Made by a program: the position numbers and the translations under genes. From Gemmatimonadota bacterium (GTDB lineage Bacteria; Gemmatimonadota; Gemmatimonadetes; Longimicrobiales; Gaopeijiaceae), in contig JAJDUP010000026.1 of the NCBI GenBank assembly GCA_022826565.1, positions 186,001-250,000 on the forward strand: 64,000 bases of DNA, in the 5' to 3' direction. The notes below the pieces were generated by a model that was not told the origin of the DNA, ran no database searches, and saw nothing but the letters and a program-made list of their open reading frames with translations. Every line of letters begins with the position of its first letter. The first letter of the stretch is position 1. This document shows positions 28,692 to 37,549 of this stretch, one piece after another.

Positions 28692-29207
28692 CTATGGCGT
28701 GGACGCGTCTCCGGACTTCCAATCCCCGGAGCGTCCTCCGGACTTCTCGACCAGCCGGATGGCCTCGATCGTCATGCCGCGGTCGACCGCCTTCAGCATG
28801 TCGTACGCCGTCAACAGCGCCACCGACACCGCGGTCAGCGCCTCCATCTCGACGCCGGTGCGGCCGCTGATCGTAGCGGTGGCGGTCACCCGCAGTCCCG
28901 GCAGCGCCGCGTCGAGTTCGATGTCCACGCTCACGCCGGCCTCGGGCAGGACATGGCACAGCGGAATGAGCTCGCCGGCGCGCTTTCCTCCCATGATCCC
29001 CGCGACCCGTGCGACCTGCTCTACGTCGCCCTTGGGGTTGCCGCCGGTGGACAGCAGCTCCCAGGCCCGCTCGGAGCACCGCAGCAAGCCCCGGGCGACC
29101 GCACGCCTGGCGGTGATCTCCTTGTCGGTCACATCCACCATCTTCGCCTTGCCCTGGGCGTCGAGGTGGGTGAGCGCGTCGCGCCCTTCACGATCCGGAT
29201 CTGTCAT
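28692..29207 (-). CDS. moaC: Cyclic pyranopterin monophosphate synthase
   Basis: Second enzyme of molybdenum cofactor synthesis, acting with MoaA to give cPMP. From ATG 29207 the protein has 171 residues and the full MoaC signature: GKAKMVDVTDKEITARRAVA at the N-terminus, AGIMGGKRAGELIPLCHVLP near residue 70, GRTGVEMEALTAVSVALLTAYDMLKAVD near 115-142 and a C-terminal KSGGRSGDWKS. The catalytic Lys and Asp in the AYDMLKAVD segment are present. No moaA is in the window; moeA is at 18.1-19.4 kb. It is the last gene of a long minus-strand run, 22 bases after holB. Confidence 0.95.
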   Translation of the reverse strand: MTDPDREGRDALTHLDAQGKAKMVDVTDKEITARRAVARGLLRCSERAWELLSTGGNPKGDVEQVARVAGIMGGKRAGELIPLCHVLPEAGVSVDIELDAALPGLRVTATATISGRTGVEMEALTAVSVALLTAYDMLKAVDRGMTIEAIRLVEKSGGRSGDWKSGDASTP

Positions 29208-29229
29208 CTTGAACGCAGCCTGTGGGATG

Positions 29230-30393
29230 TCATGGCCGTCCTGGCGGCGCGAGTGTCTCCTCCAGGTCCAGCAGAAGCGTGGCAACGAAGAGTTGGGGAT
29301 TCACGTTGCCCAGCGCCAGCATACGCGCCTCTTCCACCCTCGCGACCCCGCGGGCGATCCGGTCCGGGGTGAGGGCCAGGCGGCGGGCGGTTTCGCGCAG
29401 GAAGCGCCGCTCGCCGGAGTTGACGATCCGTTCGTCGCGGCCGGCCGCCGCCGCGCCGAGGTCGCGGATCCACAGTTGCAGCGCCTCCAGCAGGTCGAGC
29501 AGGCCGCGCGCCCCTCCCGGACGGTAGTCCAGCGCGGTGCGATATGCGTCGGCCCGCTTGCCGCCGGTGGCCGCGCGCAACAGGGCCAGTGAACGGTCCC
29601 GGTTGCCGGAGTGCGCTCCCTCCGGGTCCAGGTGCCCGAGGGCGGCCCCGATGGAGCCCTGGGAGAGTGCGGCCGCCCGGTCCGCGGCCTCCGGTTCGGC
29701 GTGGCACTCTTCGCGCAGGAACGCCGCCACGTCCGGTACGGGCAGGGGAGGGAGGTGGATGGGAAGGGCCCGGGATCGGATCGTGTCCAGGAGACTGCCG
29801 GGTTTGCCGGAGGTCAGGATGAAGCGACTCGCATCGGGAGGTTCCTCGAGCAGCTTGAGCAGCGCGTTGGCCGCCTCGGGGCTCGCCTCCTGGGGGACCA
29901 GGTATTCGGCGTCCCCCACGATGAAGAACTGCTCCTCACTCACGGCCGGCCGGCGATGCGCTCGCTCGCGCAGGGTCATCACCGCCGCGAAGTAGATCCC
30001 CTTCACCTCGGTGTCGCCCTCCGGACGCAACGGCTGCCGCCGCATCTCGCCCAGCCTGTCGTGGCGCGCCGACTCCAGCGCCTCCGCCAGCTTGCCGGGT
30101 CCGTGCGCGCGTTTTGGCCGGGGCAGGGGGAAGTACCAGTGGATGTCCGGGTGCTCGAGGCGGAGCGCCTGACGGCAGCTGACGCAGGAGTCGCACGGCT
30201 TTTCCTCTTCCGTGCACAGCCGGGTGCGCGCGATCCACTGCGCCAGCGACTGCTTGCCGCATCCGGGCATGCCATGGATGAGGACCGTGGCGGGCAGGGT
30301 GCCGCGGGAGAGGGCGCGCCGCAGCGAGGAGCGGAGCGCTTCGTGGCCGCGGAAGGCGGGCGGGGCGGGGGGCTGGCGGAGGCTGCTGCTCAT
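29230..30393 (-). CDS. holB: DNA polymerase III subunit delta'
   Basis: Clamp-loader subunit of the replicative polymerase. The start is ATG 30393, overlapping the pdxA stop by ATGA; 387 residues. The AAA+ module shows LIHGMPGCGKQSLAQ (a P-loop with Gln after the Lys, degenerate as usual in delta'), a zinc-binding cluster of cysteines CTEEEKPCDSCVSC, FFIVGDAEYLVPQEASPEAANALLKLLEEPP (the sensor region including the expected Leu-rich helix) and TSGKPGSLLDTIRSRA near residue 195. The C-terminal helical collar is more divergent. It could be confused with the DnaX N-terminus, but the missing catalytic Thr of the P-loop and the length argue for HolB. Confidence 0.88.
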   Translation of the reverse strand: MSSSLRQPPAPPAFRGHEALRSSLRRALSRGTLPATVLIHGMPGCGKQSLAQWIARTRLCTEEEKPCDSCVSCRQALRLEHPDIHWYFPLPRPKRAHGPGKLAEALESARHDRLGEMRRQPLRPEGDTEVKGIYFAAVMTLRERAHRRPAVSEEQFFIVGDAEYLVPQEASPEAANALLKLLEEPPDASRFILTSGKPGSLLDTIRSRALPIHLPPLPVPDVAAFLREECHAEPEAADRAAALSQGSIGAALGHLDPEGAHSGNRDRSLALLRAATGGKRADAYRTALDYRPGGARGLLDLLEALQLWIRDLGAAAAGRDERIVNSGERRFLRETARRLALTPDRIARGVARVEEARMLALGNVNPQLFVATLLLDLEETLAPPGRP

Positions 30394-31385
30394 GGGGCCG
30401 TGCGGGCGGCCGCCGCCAGGTTGCGGATGCGCGCGACCGCCAGTCGCTCGGCCAGGCGGATTGCTTCGATCATGGAGGAGGGGTCCGCCCTGCCCTGGCC
30501 GGCGATGTCGAAGGCGGTTCCGTGATCGGGGGAGGTGCGCACGAACGGAAGCCCGATGGTCACGTTCACGCCCCTGCCGAAAGACGCGGTCTTGAAGGCG
30601 GCCATACCGACGTCGTGATAGGGCGCCACGACCGCGTCGAACTCGCCGGAGAACGCTCTGACGAAGACGGTATCGGCGGGGATCGGGCCGGAGACCCTCC
30701 AGGGGTCGGCGGCGAGGGCGGCGAGGGCCGGGCCGTATATGTCGCGTTCCTCGGTGCCGAACATGCCGCCATCCGAGGCATGGGGATTCAGGGCGCAGAG
30801 CGCGATGCGCGGCTCGTCGAGTCCCCAGTCGGAGTTGAGGGCGGCTCCGAGCAGGCGGGTGCGGGAAACGAGCAGCTCCTCCGTCAGCGCCGCGGCGACC
30901 TCCGAGAGGGGGATGTGAATGGTTGCCAGCAGGACTCGCTTCGGGGGAGAAGCGTCTGGGCCCTCGCCTTCGTCGCACATCACCATCCCCACCTCCGGCG
31001 CACCCGTGAGCGCCATCAGCATTTCGGTGTGGCCCGGATGGTATCCGGCTTCGGCCAGCCCCGGTTTGTGCACGGGGGCGGTCACCACCGCGTCGGCCTC
31101 GCCCGCGAGCGCCAGCTGCACCGCGCGCTCGATCGCCATCCCCGCCGCACGGCCCGGATGCACCGCCGCCTCCCCGCCCCCCACCGCCTCGAAGCGGCAC
31201 GCCCCCGCGAAGTCGGGGCTGTACTCGACGGGCCCGATGACGACGGTCGCTCTCGCGTCGGGCAAAGCCGCCGCCATCGCCTTCGCGGCGACCTCCGGCC
31301 CGATACCCCGGGGATCACCCAGCGTGATGGCCAGCCGCACACGGGAGGATCCGGGCCGCGGCACGGCGGGGACTCCTGCCGGCAC
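30390..31385 (-). CDS. pdxA: 4-hydroxythreonine-4-phosphate dehydrogenase
   Basis: Step in DXP-dependent pyridoxal phosphate synthesis: NAD-dependent oxidation and decarboxylation of 4-phosphohydroxy-threonine. The 331 residues contain ITLGDPRGIGPEVAAKA at 19-35, the metal histidines in TAPVHK, YHPGHTEML and PYHDVGMAAFK, and CALNPHASDGGMFGTEE near residue 200, with FVRTSPDHGTAFDIAG at the C-terminal side. All metal and substrate motifs of the family are present. It lies six bases after the SurA-like gene and overlaps holB, inside a run of functionally mixed genes. Confidence 0.94.
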   Translation of the reverse strand: MPAGVPAVPRPGSSRVRLAITLGDPRGIGPEVAAKAMAAALPDARATVVIGPVEYSPDFAGACRFEAVGGGEAAVHPGRAAGMAIERAVQLALAGEADAVVTAPVHKPGLAEAGYHPGHTEMLMALTGAPEVGMVMCDEGEGPDASPPKRVLLATIHIPLSEVAAALTEELLVSRTRLLGAALNSDWGLDEPRIALCALNPHASDGGMFGTEERDIYGPALAALAADPWRVSGPIPADTVFVRAFSGEFDAVVAPYHDVGMAAFKTASFGRGVNVTIGLPFVRTSPDHGTAFDIAGQGRADPSSMIEAIRLAERLAVARIRNLAAAARTAP

Positions 31386-31391
31386 CGGCCG

Positions 31392-32735
31392 CTACCTCAC
31401 ATCCTTGATCTCGATGTAGGTCTTCGCCTTCAGCCCGTCCAGGAGCGCCTGCTCCCGCTTCTGCGCGGTGAGCGTCGCGCGGATTTGCGGCTCCAGGTCC
31501 TCGAAGCTGTACTCGCCCGCGTCGCGCAGTTCGCCGATACTGATGATCGCGAAGAGCTCCTCCCCCTGGAAGGCGAACTGGATCGGTCCCACGACATCGC
31601 CGGTTTCCCGGCCGGTCAGTGCCGCCACGTACGCCGGAGCCAGCGGCGGCGAGATCTGTCGTTGCCGCACCGTGCCCGAGTCCGGATGGATGGGGTTGTG
31701 GTACTCGTCGATCAGGTCATCGAAGTCCTCGGTCCGGGCCCGCTCCGCCAGCTCCGTGGCGAATGTGCGCGTCCGCCCGATGTCGCGGGGTCCGATCCGG
31801 GGACGGATCAGGATGTGCCGGGCCTTTCGCTCGGCGAAGCGCACGCGCTCCACCAGTATGACGTGAAAGCCGAACTGGGTTTCGACAACGTCGCTGATCC
31901 CGCCGTCGATGAGACTGAATGCGGCATCCTCGAATTCGTCGACCATGAAGCCCCTGCGGAACCAGCCGAGGTCGCCGCCCGCCGCCGCCGAGGCGGGGTC
32001 CTGGGAGTACTCGGTGGCCAGCGCGGCGAAGTCCTCCCCCGCGCGCGCCCGTTCCAGGAGGCCCTCCGCGGTCGCACGAGCCTCGTCCTTCGTGGAGTCG
32101 GAGGCCGCGACCGAGAGCAGGATCTGCTTGAAGGTGACGGTTGCCGGGCGCTCCTGCAGGGTGGCGCGGCCGACCTCGAAGAACTCGCGCACCTCCGCTT
32201 CGGTCACCTCTACGGCGCCCTCCCCGCCGTGACGCTGCACGTACAGCTCGACGAGCATTCGCTGGCCGATCTGGTCCCTGAGGATCTCCCGATAGCTCTG
32301 TACGTTGAGGCCCTCCACTTCAAGGGCCCGCTCCATCTCCGCCCGGGAGCCGAAGTTCTCCTCCACGCCCGCCATCTGCTCCTGGAGCGCGGCCTCGACG
32401 CGGTCGTCGTCGATTTCCAGCAGCGTGTCCTGGGCCGCGGCCTGCAGGACGACCTGGGTCGCGACGAGGCCGTCCAGGAGGGTCTTCCGGAACTCTTCCC
32501 ACTCGGCCGATCCGGCCGCCGGGATGGTACGGCCCGCGATTCGGGCCCGGTCCTCTTCCTGGACCAGTTGCGACAACAGCACCACCGAGTCCCCCACAAC
32601 CGCGACGACCCGGTCCACCGGCTCTTCCTGGGCATGGCCGCGGGCGGCTGGAAGTCCGGCAATCATGCAGAGCAGGAGCGCCGCGCGGCGGATCCCGCGC
32701 AGCCTGCGTGACAGGTGCATCATTCTCATCTTCAT
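31392..32735 (-). CDS. Periplasmic peptidyl-prolyl isomerase, SurA-like parvulin chaperone
   Basis: 447 residues with a signal peptide (ends ARGHA-Q near residue 36). The N-terminal chaperone module ([19 protein letters not shown] and the following helices to about 185) is the SurA type, with a complete PpiC parvulin domain at about 198-300 ([28 protein letters not shown]) and a more divergent second one near 305-410 (RHILIRPR). In other bacteria SurA escorts outer-membrane proteins to the BAM complex. It lies downstream of a second PpiC protein and mfd. The start ATG is preceded by GGAAGGATGAAG. Confidence 0.87.
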   Translation of the reverse strand: MKMRMMHLSRRLRGIRRAALLLCMIAGLPAARGHAQEEPVDRVVAVVGDSVVLLSQLVQEEDRARIAGRTIPAAGSAEWEEFRKTLLDGLVATQVVLQAAAQDTLLEIDDDRVEAALQEQMAGVEENFGSRAEMERALEVEGLNVQSYREILRDQIGQRMLVELYVQRHGGEGAVEVTEAEVREFFEVGRATLQERPATVTFKQILLSVAASDSTKDEARATAEGLLERARAGEDFAALATEYSQDPASAAAGGDLGWFRRGFMVDEFEDAAFSLIDGGISDVVETQFGFHVILVERVRFAERKARHILIRPRIGPRDIGRTRTFATELAERARTEDFDDLIDEYHNPIHPDSGTVRQRQISPPLAPAYVAALTGRETGDVVGPIQFAFQGEELFAIISIGELRDAGEYSFEDLEPQIRATLTAQKREQALLDGLKAKTYIEIKDVR

Positions 32736-32743
32736 CCTTCCAT

Positions 32744-32759
32744 CAGGTCACCGGACCTG
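32744..32759. repeat. Inverted repeat ahead of the SurA-like gene
   Basis: CAGGTC, loop ACCG, GACCTG make a perfect six-pair hairpin in the 42-base gap between the PpiC lipoprotein gene and the SurA-like start. Read on the minus strand the loop is CGGT and the Shine-Dalgarno of the downstream gene follows within a few bases. No T-tract follows, so it is not a classical terminator; it might buffer mRNA ends or affect initiation. Confidence 0.4.
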
Positions 32760-32777
32760 GTGCTGTGCCCGGCCCGC

Positions 32778-34157
32778 CTACCGTGATTCGAGTTCTCTGA
32801 CGCGCTCCACGGTTGCAGCCAGTCTGGCCTCGTGGATGCGCCACCGGCCCTCTTCCCTCAGCAGGAATGTAACCCCGCCCAACGGGACGATTTCCTGCTG
32901 GCCGCCGACGATACGGGCCAATGCGTGCTCGACCACCTCCGGTACCGATGCCGTGGCCCCCGGCGCGCCCGCATCGGCGGTTGTGTCGGGCACCGCCCCA
33001 CGAAGCAACAGGCCGATCACTTCCGCGCGTTCCCGGATCGCTGTCCGGGCCTCGGCAGCCAGCGAGTCGGCCTGGGCTTCGGTAGCCGCGAAACCCCGCG
33101 CCTCCGCTTCAGCCAGAAGCAGTTCCTGCCTCCCGCGCCGCCTCAGCGCGACCTCGAGCTCCTCGTCTGAGGCGGCCAGAACGCCCTCGGCGAAACCGTC
33201 CGGGGACACGCGGGCGAGCTCCATGAAGTCCCCCACGGTATAGACCCCGTCGGTCCACGTCATGAGCGGACGGGAGGCCGCGCGGCCCGAAAGGCGCGAG
33301 GGCGACGACTCCATGAGCGCCCTGGTGATCTCCAGCGCACCCTCGGCCAGCGTCAGTCCTGCCAGCGTATCCAGCTGCGCGATGTACGCCGCCTCCGCCA
33401 CGGCCATCCGCTCCTGCTGGATGAGCGTCCGGAACTCCTCGCCGATCTCAGACAACTCGGGGATCGACAGCCCATCGAGCCGCAGGACGTGGTAGCCCAG
33501 GGGTGTCTCGACGGGTTCGCTGAGCTCGCCGGGCTGCAGTGCGAACACCGCTTCGTCGATCGGCGGGAGCATCTGGCCCCGGCCGAAGGTGCCCATGCTT
33601 CCTCCGCGACTGCCGCTGCCGGGGTCGCCGCTGTAGCGGGAGGCGAGGGTCCCGAAGTCGGCGCCGCCGAGCAGCTGGTCGCGCAGCGAACGCGCCACGA
33701 CGAGCACGCTGTCCCGCTGCCGGGTCGTACCGCCTCCAGGCGGGAAGAGCAGGAGGATCTGGGAAGCGGTGGCCCGTGCGCCGGGCAGGTCGGCCGCGAA
33801 GCGCTCGGCGAGTTCCGCGTCCGAGACGACCGTATCCACATCGATGACCGCATCCCGCAACTCCGCGAGCATGAGCTCCTGCAGCGGCTGCTCGACCACG
33901 AGTCCCACATCGAGTGTCGCCAGGGTGGTGTCGGCGCTGAGGTGCGCGGCGAGCAGGGTGTAGTCCACCCACAGTTCCGCCACGACCCGCGCCACCTGGG
34001 TGTCGGGGGGCACGGTGCTGTGCTCGGCGATCAGCCGCGCGGCATCGTCGATGGTGAGCCGGTGCCCTCCGGCCTCCGCCAGCGGGCCGGGTCCGCAACC
34101 GGTGAGGGAGACGCCCGCGATCAGCCCCCAGGCAATCGACTTCCCTGTCCGTGGCAT
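32778..34157 (-). CDS. Parvulin-type peptidyl-prolyl isomerase lipoprotein
   Basis: 459 residues. A short signal sequence ends in SLTGC (Cys21), so a lipid-anchored periplasmic protein is likely. Residues 25-125 form a helical SurA_N-like module, and about 128-232 is a complete PpiC domain (SQILLLFPPGG, GGSMGTFGRGQML, LGYHVLRLDGL). The last 220 residues are helical and less conserved, possibly a second chaperone domain. Its ATG overlaps the mfd stop by one base (TGATG). Two parvulin chaperones in tandem suggests a division of labour like SurA and PpiD, which is inference. Confidence 0.85.
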   Translation of the reverse strand: MPRTGKSIAWGLIAGVSLTGCGPGPLAEAGGHRLTIDDAARLIAEHSTVPPDTQVARVVAELWVDYTLLAAHLSADTTLATLDVGLVVEQPLQELMLAELRDAVIDVDTVVSDAELAERFAADLPGARATASQILLLFPPGGGTTRQRDSVLVVARSLRDQLLGGADFGTLASRYSGDPGSGSRGGSMGTFGRGQMLPPIDEAVFALQPGELSEPVETPLGYHVLRLDGLSIPELSEIGEEFRTLIQQERMAVAEAAYIAQLDTLAGLTLAEGALEITRALMESSPSRLSGRAASRPLMTWTDGVYTVGDFMELARVSPDGFAEGVLAASDEELEVALRRRGRQELLLAEAEARGFAATEAQADSLAAEARTAIRERAEVIGLLLRGAVPDTTADAGAPGATASVPEVVEHALARIVGGQQEIVPLGGVTFLLREEGRWRIHEARLAATVERVRELESR

Positions 34158-37100
34158 CAGACGGCCTCCCTGGTCAAAGACAATTCGCGAACCTGATCCC
34201 CGGTCCCGGTTCCGTCGCTTGCGGGCCTCTCCACCCCGCCCAGCGCATCCACCGCCCGCGCTACCAGACTAGTCAAGCGGGTCGGCCCTGAACACTCAAG
34301 CACCATCGACAGGGGAGAGACCCTGCGCACTTCAATCTGCACCGCCTCACCCTTCAGCGCGCCTTCGAGCGCCGACATGCGCGGGACGAGATCGGGGCGG
34401 AAGTTCACTCGAACCCGGTTGCCCCGCATCAGGATCCGGCTGACCCCGGCTTCCTGGCCGACGATCGCCAGCAGCGACTTGTCGAGCAGGCGCCGGGTCT
34501 GCGGGGGGAGGCGGCCAAAGCGGTCGGAAAGCTCTTCGGCGAGCGCGGCGATCTCGTCGCGCTTTCCAGCCTTCGACAGGCGCCGGTACAGGTGCAGCTT
34601 CTGTCGCTGGTCGGCCACGTAGTCGTCGGGCAGGTACGCCTCCGCGTCCATCGTCACTTCCGGGCGGGGATACTCGCGCCCGCGTCCGCCTTCGCGCATC
34701 CGCGCAACGGCGTTTTCCATCAGCCGGAGATAGGTGTCGATCCCGACCGCGTGGGCGAAGCCGGACTGGTCCTCGCCCAGGAGATTGCCCGCGCCGCGCA
34801 CCTCGAGGTCCCGCAGAGCGATCTGGTAGCCGCTGCCGAGCTCCGTGTAGTGTTCCAGCACGCGCAGGCGCTTGTCGGCATCGTCGGTGATCTTCTCGGG
34901 TACGATGAGGTAGCAGTATGCCCTGCGGTCCCAGCGCCCGACGCGGCCGCGGATCTGATAGAGCTGGGAGAGCCCGAAGCGGTCCGCGCGAGTGACGATG
35001 AGCGTGTTGGCGTTGGGCACGTCCAGTCCGTTCTCGATAATCGAGGAGCACACGAGCACATCGGTCGCGCCTTCGACGAAGCGCGTCATGGCCAGATCGA
35101 GCCGCCGAGGCGCCATCTGGCCGTGGGCGACGTCAACGGAAGCGCCGCGCAGCAGGCGTCGGACGCGCTCGGTTGCGGTGTCGATCGTCTCGACGCGGTT
35201 GTGCAGGAAGAAAACCTGGCCGCCGCGGTCCAGCTCCTTCTGGCACGCCTCCGCGATCAGGTGGTCGCTCCAGGAGATCACATGGGTGATGATCGGCATC
35301 CGGTCCCGGGGCGGCGTGCGGATCAGCGACAGGTCGCGCACGCCGGAAAGCGACAGGTAGAGGGTGCGGGGGATGGGGGTCGCGGTCAGCGTCAGGACAT
35401 CCACGGTGGCGCGCAGCTGCTTCAGGCGTTCCTTCTGGCGCACGCCCAGGCGCTGCTCTTCGTCGATCACGACCAGTCCCAGGTCCCGGAAGGCCACGTC
35501 GGCCGAGAGCAGGCGGTGTGTACCGATGACGATGTCGGCCGTGCCCCTGGCCAGCCCGGCCACGACTTCGCGCTGTCTTGCGGGCGGGTCCAGCCGCGAG
35601 AGCGAAGCCACTTTCACGGGATAGTCGGCCAGCCGCTCGCCGAAGGTCTTGGCGTGCTGCGCCACCAGTACCGTGGTGGGTGCAAGCACCGCGACCTGCT
35701 TGCCGTCCTGCACCGCCTTGAAGGCCGCCCGCACGGCGACCTCCGTCTTCCCGTAGCCGGCGTCGCCGCACACGAGCCGGTCCATGATCCTCGGCGATTC
35801 CATGTCCCGCTTCACATCGCGCACCGCCTGCCCCTGATCGGGCGTGTCCTCGTACAGGAAGGACGACTCCATCTCGCGCTGCCAGCGGGTGTCGGCCGGG
35901 AAGGCGTGGCCAGCGCGCGCGCGACGCGACGCATAGAGCTCCAGCAGCTCTGCCGTCATCCGGTTGATCGCCGCCTCGGTCTTGCGCTTGAGGCTCTTCC
36001 AGCGCTTCCCGCCGATGCGGTGCAGCCTGGCGGGTGCGTCCTCCGGATGCGCGCCCACCCAGCGTTCCACCTGGTCGAGCAGATACACCGGGACGCGCAA
36101 CACCTCGTCGCCGTCGTAGACGATCACCAGCGACTCGATCGACTCGTTGCCGATCACGACCCTCTCCAGCCCCCGGAAGCGCCCGATCCCGTGCTCCATG
36201 TGGACGACGTAGTCGCCAGGCGAGAGCTGGGCCAGGCTCTCAAGCGCCGCGGCGCCCCGGAAGCGTTTGCTGCGCCGCAACTTGCGGCTGCGGCGGAAGA
36301 TCTCGTGATCGGTCAGCAGGTTGGCCGGGGGATCGGCGTCGGTAAGGCGGAAGCCGCCCGCCAGAGAGCCGACGACCAGGTGGCACCCACGGGGGGGGAT
36401 GCCCTTGCGATCCCCGACCAGTTCTTCGAGGCGGGCCGCCTGGCCTTCGTTGTCGCACAGGATGTAGCTTGCCGCGCCCCGAGCGCCCGCCCCCGCAAGG
36501 AACGAGCCCAGCCGGCGCGTGTCCCGCTCGATGGCCGGCGGCGGACGTGCCTGGAAAACCGGATCGCCGATGTGCTCCTCTTCGTAGACGAGCTGCGGGT
36601 GGCTGCGCGCGCGGGCGGCCAGAGCTTCGGGCGTCAGAAAGAGCGTGCGCGGGGCCGCGGCCGGATTGCCGTACCGGCGGGCCTGCAGGTAGTGGCTTTC
36701 GGCCTTGTTCCACACGCGCGCGGCGTCGTCGTCCCAGGGTCGGGTCCCCATGCGCACCAGGATGGCGTCGCGGGGCAGCTTGAACAGAATGCTCGAGGGT
36801 GTCGTATCCGTGTTGTCCGCGCTACTGCCGAAGCGGACCGGCAGGATGTCGATTCGGTCCGTGGTCTCTGTCGAGCGCTGATCGAGGATGTCGAAGAAGC
36901 GGATCGTTTCGACGTCGTCGCCCCAGAATTCGACGCGCGCCGGCCCCGCCGCCCCGAACGAGAACAGGTCTACGAGGCCGCCGCGCACGGCGTAGCAGCC
37001 GGCGGCCTCGACCATGGGGACGCGTTCAAAGCCCCTGGCATCCAGCGTTGCGATCAGATCGTCGCGGCGGAGTTCCTGCCCCACCTTGACGGCAAAGCGC

Positions 37101-37549
37101 AGCTCCGCCAGGTCATCCGGGATGGGTACCACCTCCTGAAGCGCCCGCCGGGTTGCGACCATGACCCGTGCACGGCCCGACAGGTGCGCTTCGAACGCCT
37201 CGACCCGCTGGCCGGAGAGGTCGACGTGCGAATCGTCCGCGTCGGTCGACAACCCTTCACGCTGTGGGTAGAGAACCGCGCGGCCCGGCCCCAGCAACAC
37301 CTCCAGATCGGCGAGGTTCTCACCCGCCTCGGCCGGCGAGGCCGCGGCGACGACCCACAGGCGATTGGGAAGCTGCCCGGAGAGAGCGGTGATCGCCGCG
37401 AGTGGCAGGGAGCCGATCGCGCCGCCGATGCTGCGGGTCGCGCCCGGTGCGGGAAGGCCCCGCAGCAGCTTGCGAAAGGCGGGGGTGGACGCGACCGCCG
37501 CCGCGGCCGGGTGTGCGTCGGCACCAGCAGTCCGCGGGCTTCTACCCAC
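34157..37549 (-). CDS. mfd: Transcription-repair coupling factor
   Basis: Removes RNA polymerase stalled at DNA damage and recruits UvrA. The 1130-residue protein has the expected order: N-terminal UvrB-homology region (about 60-330), the RNA-polymerase interaction domain (LSPGDYVVHMEHGIGRFRG near 437), superfamily-2 helicase motifs with Walker A GDAGYGKTEVAVRAAFKAV near 600 and DEEQRLGVRQKERLK, then the translocation motifs (RADRFGLSQLYQIRGRVGR) and the TRCF C-terminal domain. Domain count and length are normal. Its start overlaps the last bases of the BatA-like gene by eight bases. Expression with periplasmic chaperone genes has no obvious functional logic. Confidence 0.95.
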   Translation of the reverse strand: MGRSPRTAGADAHPAAAAVASTPAFRKLLRGLPAPGATRSIGGAIGSLPLAAITALSGQLPNRLWVVAAASPAEAGENLADLEVLLGPGRAVLYPQREGLSTDADDSHVDLSGQRVEAFEAHLSGRARVMVATRRALQEVVPIPDDLAELRFAVKVGQELRRDDLIATLDARGFERVPMVEAAGCYAVRGGLVDLFSFGAAGPARVEFWGDDVETIRFFDILDQRSTETTDRIDILPVRFGSSADNTDTTPSSILFKLPRDAILVRMGTRPWDDDAARVWNKAESHYLQARRYGNPAAAPRTLFLTPEALAARARSHPQLVYEEEHIGDPVFQARPPPAIERDTRRLGSFLAGAGARGAASYILCDNEGQAARLEELVGDRKGIPPRGCHLVVGSLAGGFRLTDADPPANLLTDHEIFRRSRKLRRSKRFRGAAALESLAQLSPGDYVVHMEHGIGRFRGLERVVIGNESIESLVIVYDGDEVLRVPVYLLDQVERWVGAHPEDAPARLHRIGGKRWKSLKRKTEAAINRMTAELLELYASRRARAGHAFPADTRWQREMESSFLYEDTPDQGQAVRDVKRDMESPRIMDRLVCGDAGYGKTEVAVRAAFKAVQDGKQVAVLAPTTVLVAQHAKTFGERLADYPVKVASLSRLDPPARQREVVAGLARGTADIVIGTHRLLSADVAFRDLGLVVIDEEQRLGVRQKERLKQLRATVDVLTLTATPIPRTLYLSLSGVRDLSLIRTPPRDRMPIITHVISWSDHLIAEACQKELDRGGQVFFLHNRVETIDTATERVRRLLRGASVDVAHGQMAPRRLDLAMTRFVEGATDVLVCSSIIENGLDVPNANTLIVTRADRFGLSQLYQIRGRVGRWDRRAYCYLIVPEKITDDADKRLRVLEHYTELGSGYQIALRDLEVRGAGNLLGEDQSGFAHAVGIDTYLRLMENAVARMREGGRGREYPRPEVTMDAEAYLPDDYVADQRQKLHLYRRLSKAGKRDEIAALAEELSDRFGRLPPQTRRLLDKSLLAIVGQEAGVSRILMRGNRVRVNFRPDLVPRMSALEGALKGEAVQIEVRRVSPLSMVLECSGPTRLTSLVARAVDALGGVERPASDGTGTGDQVRELSLTREAV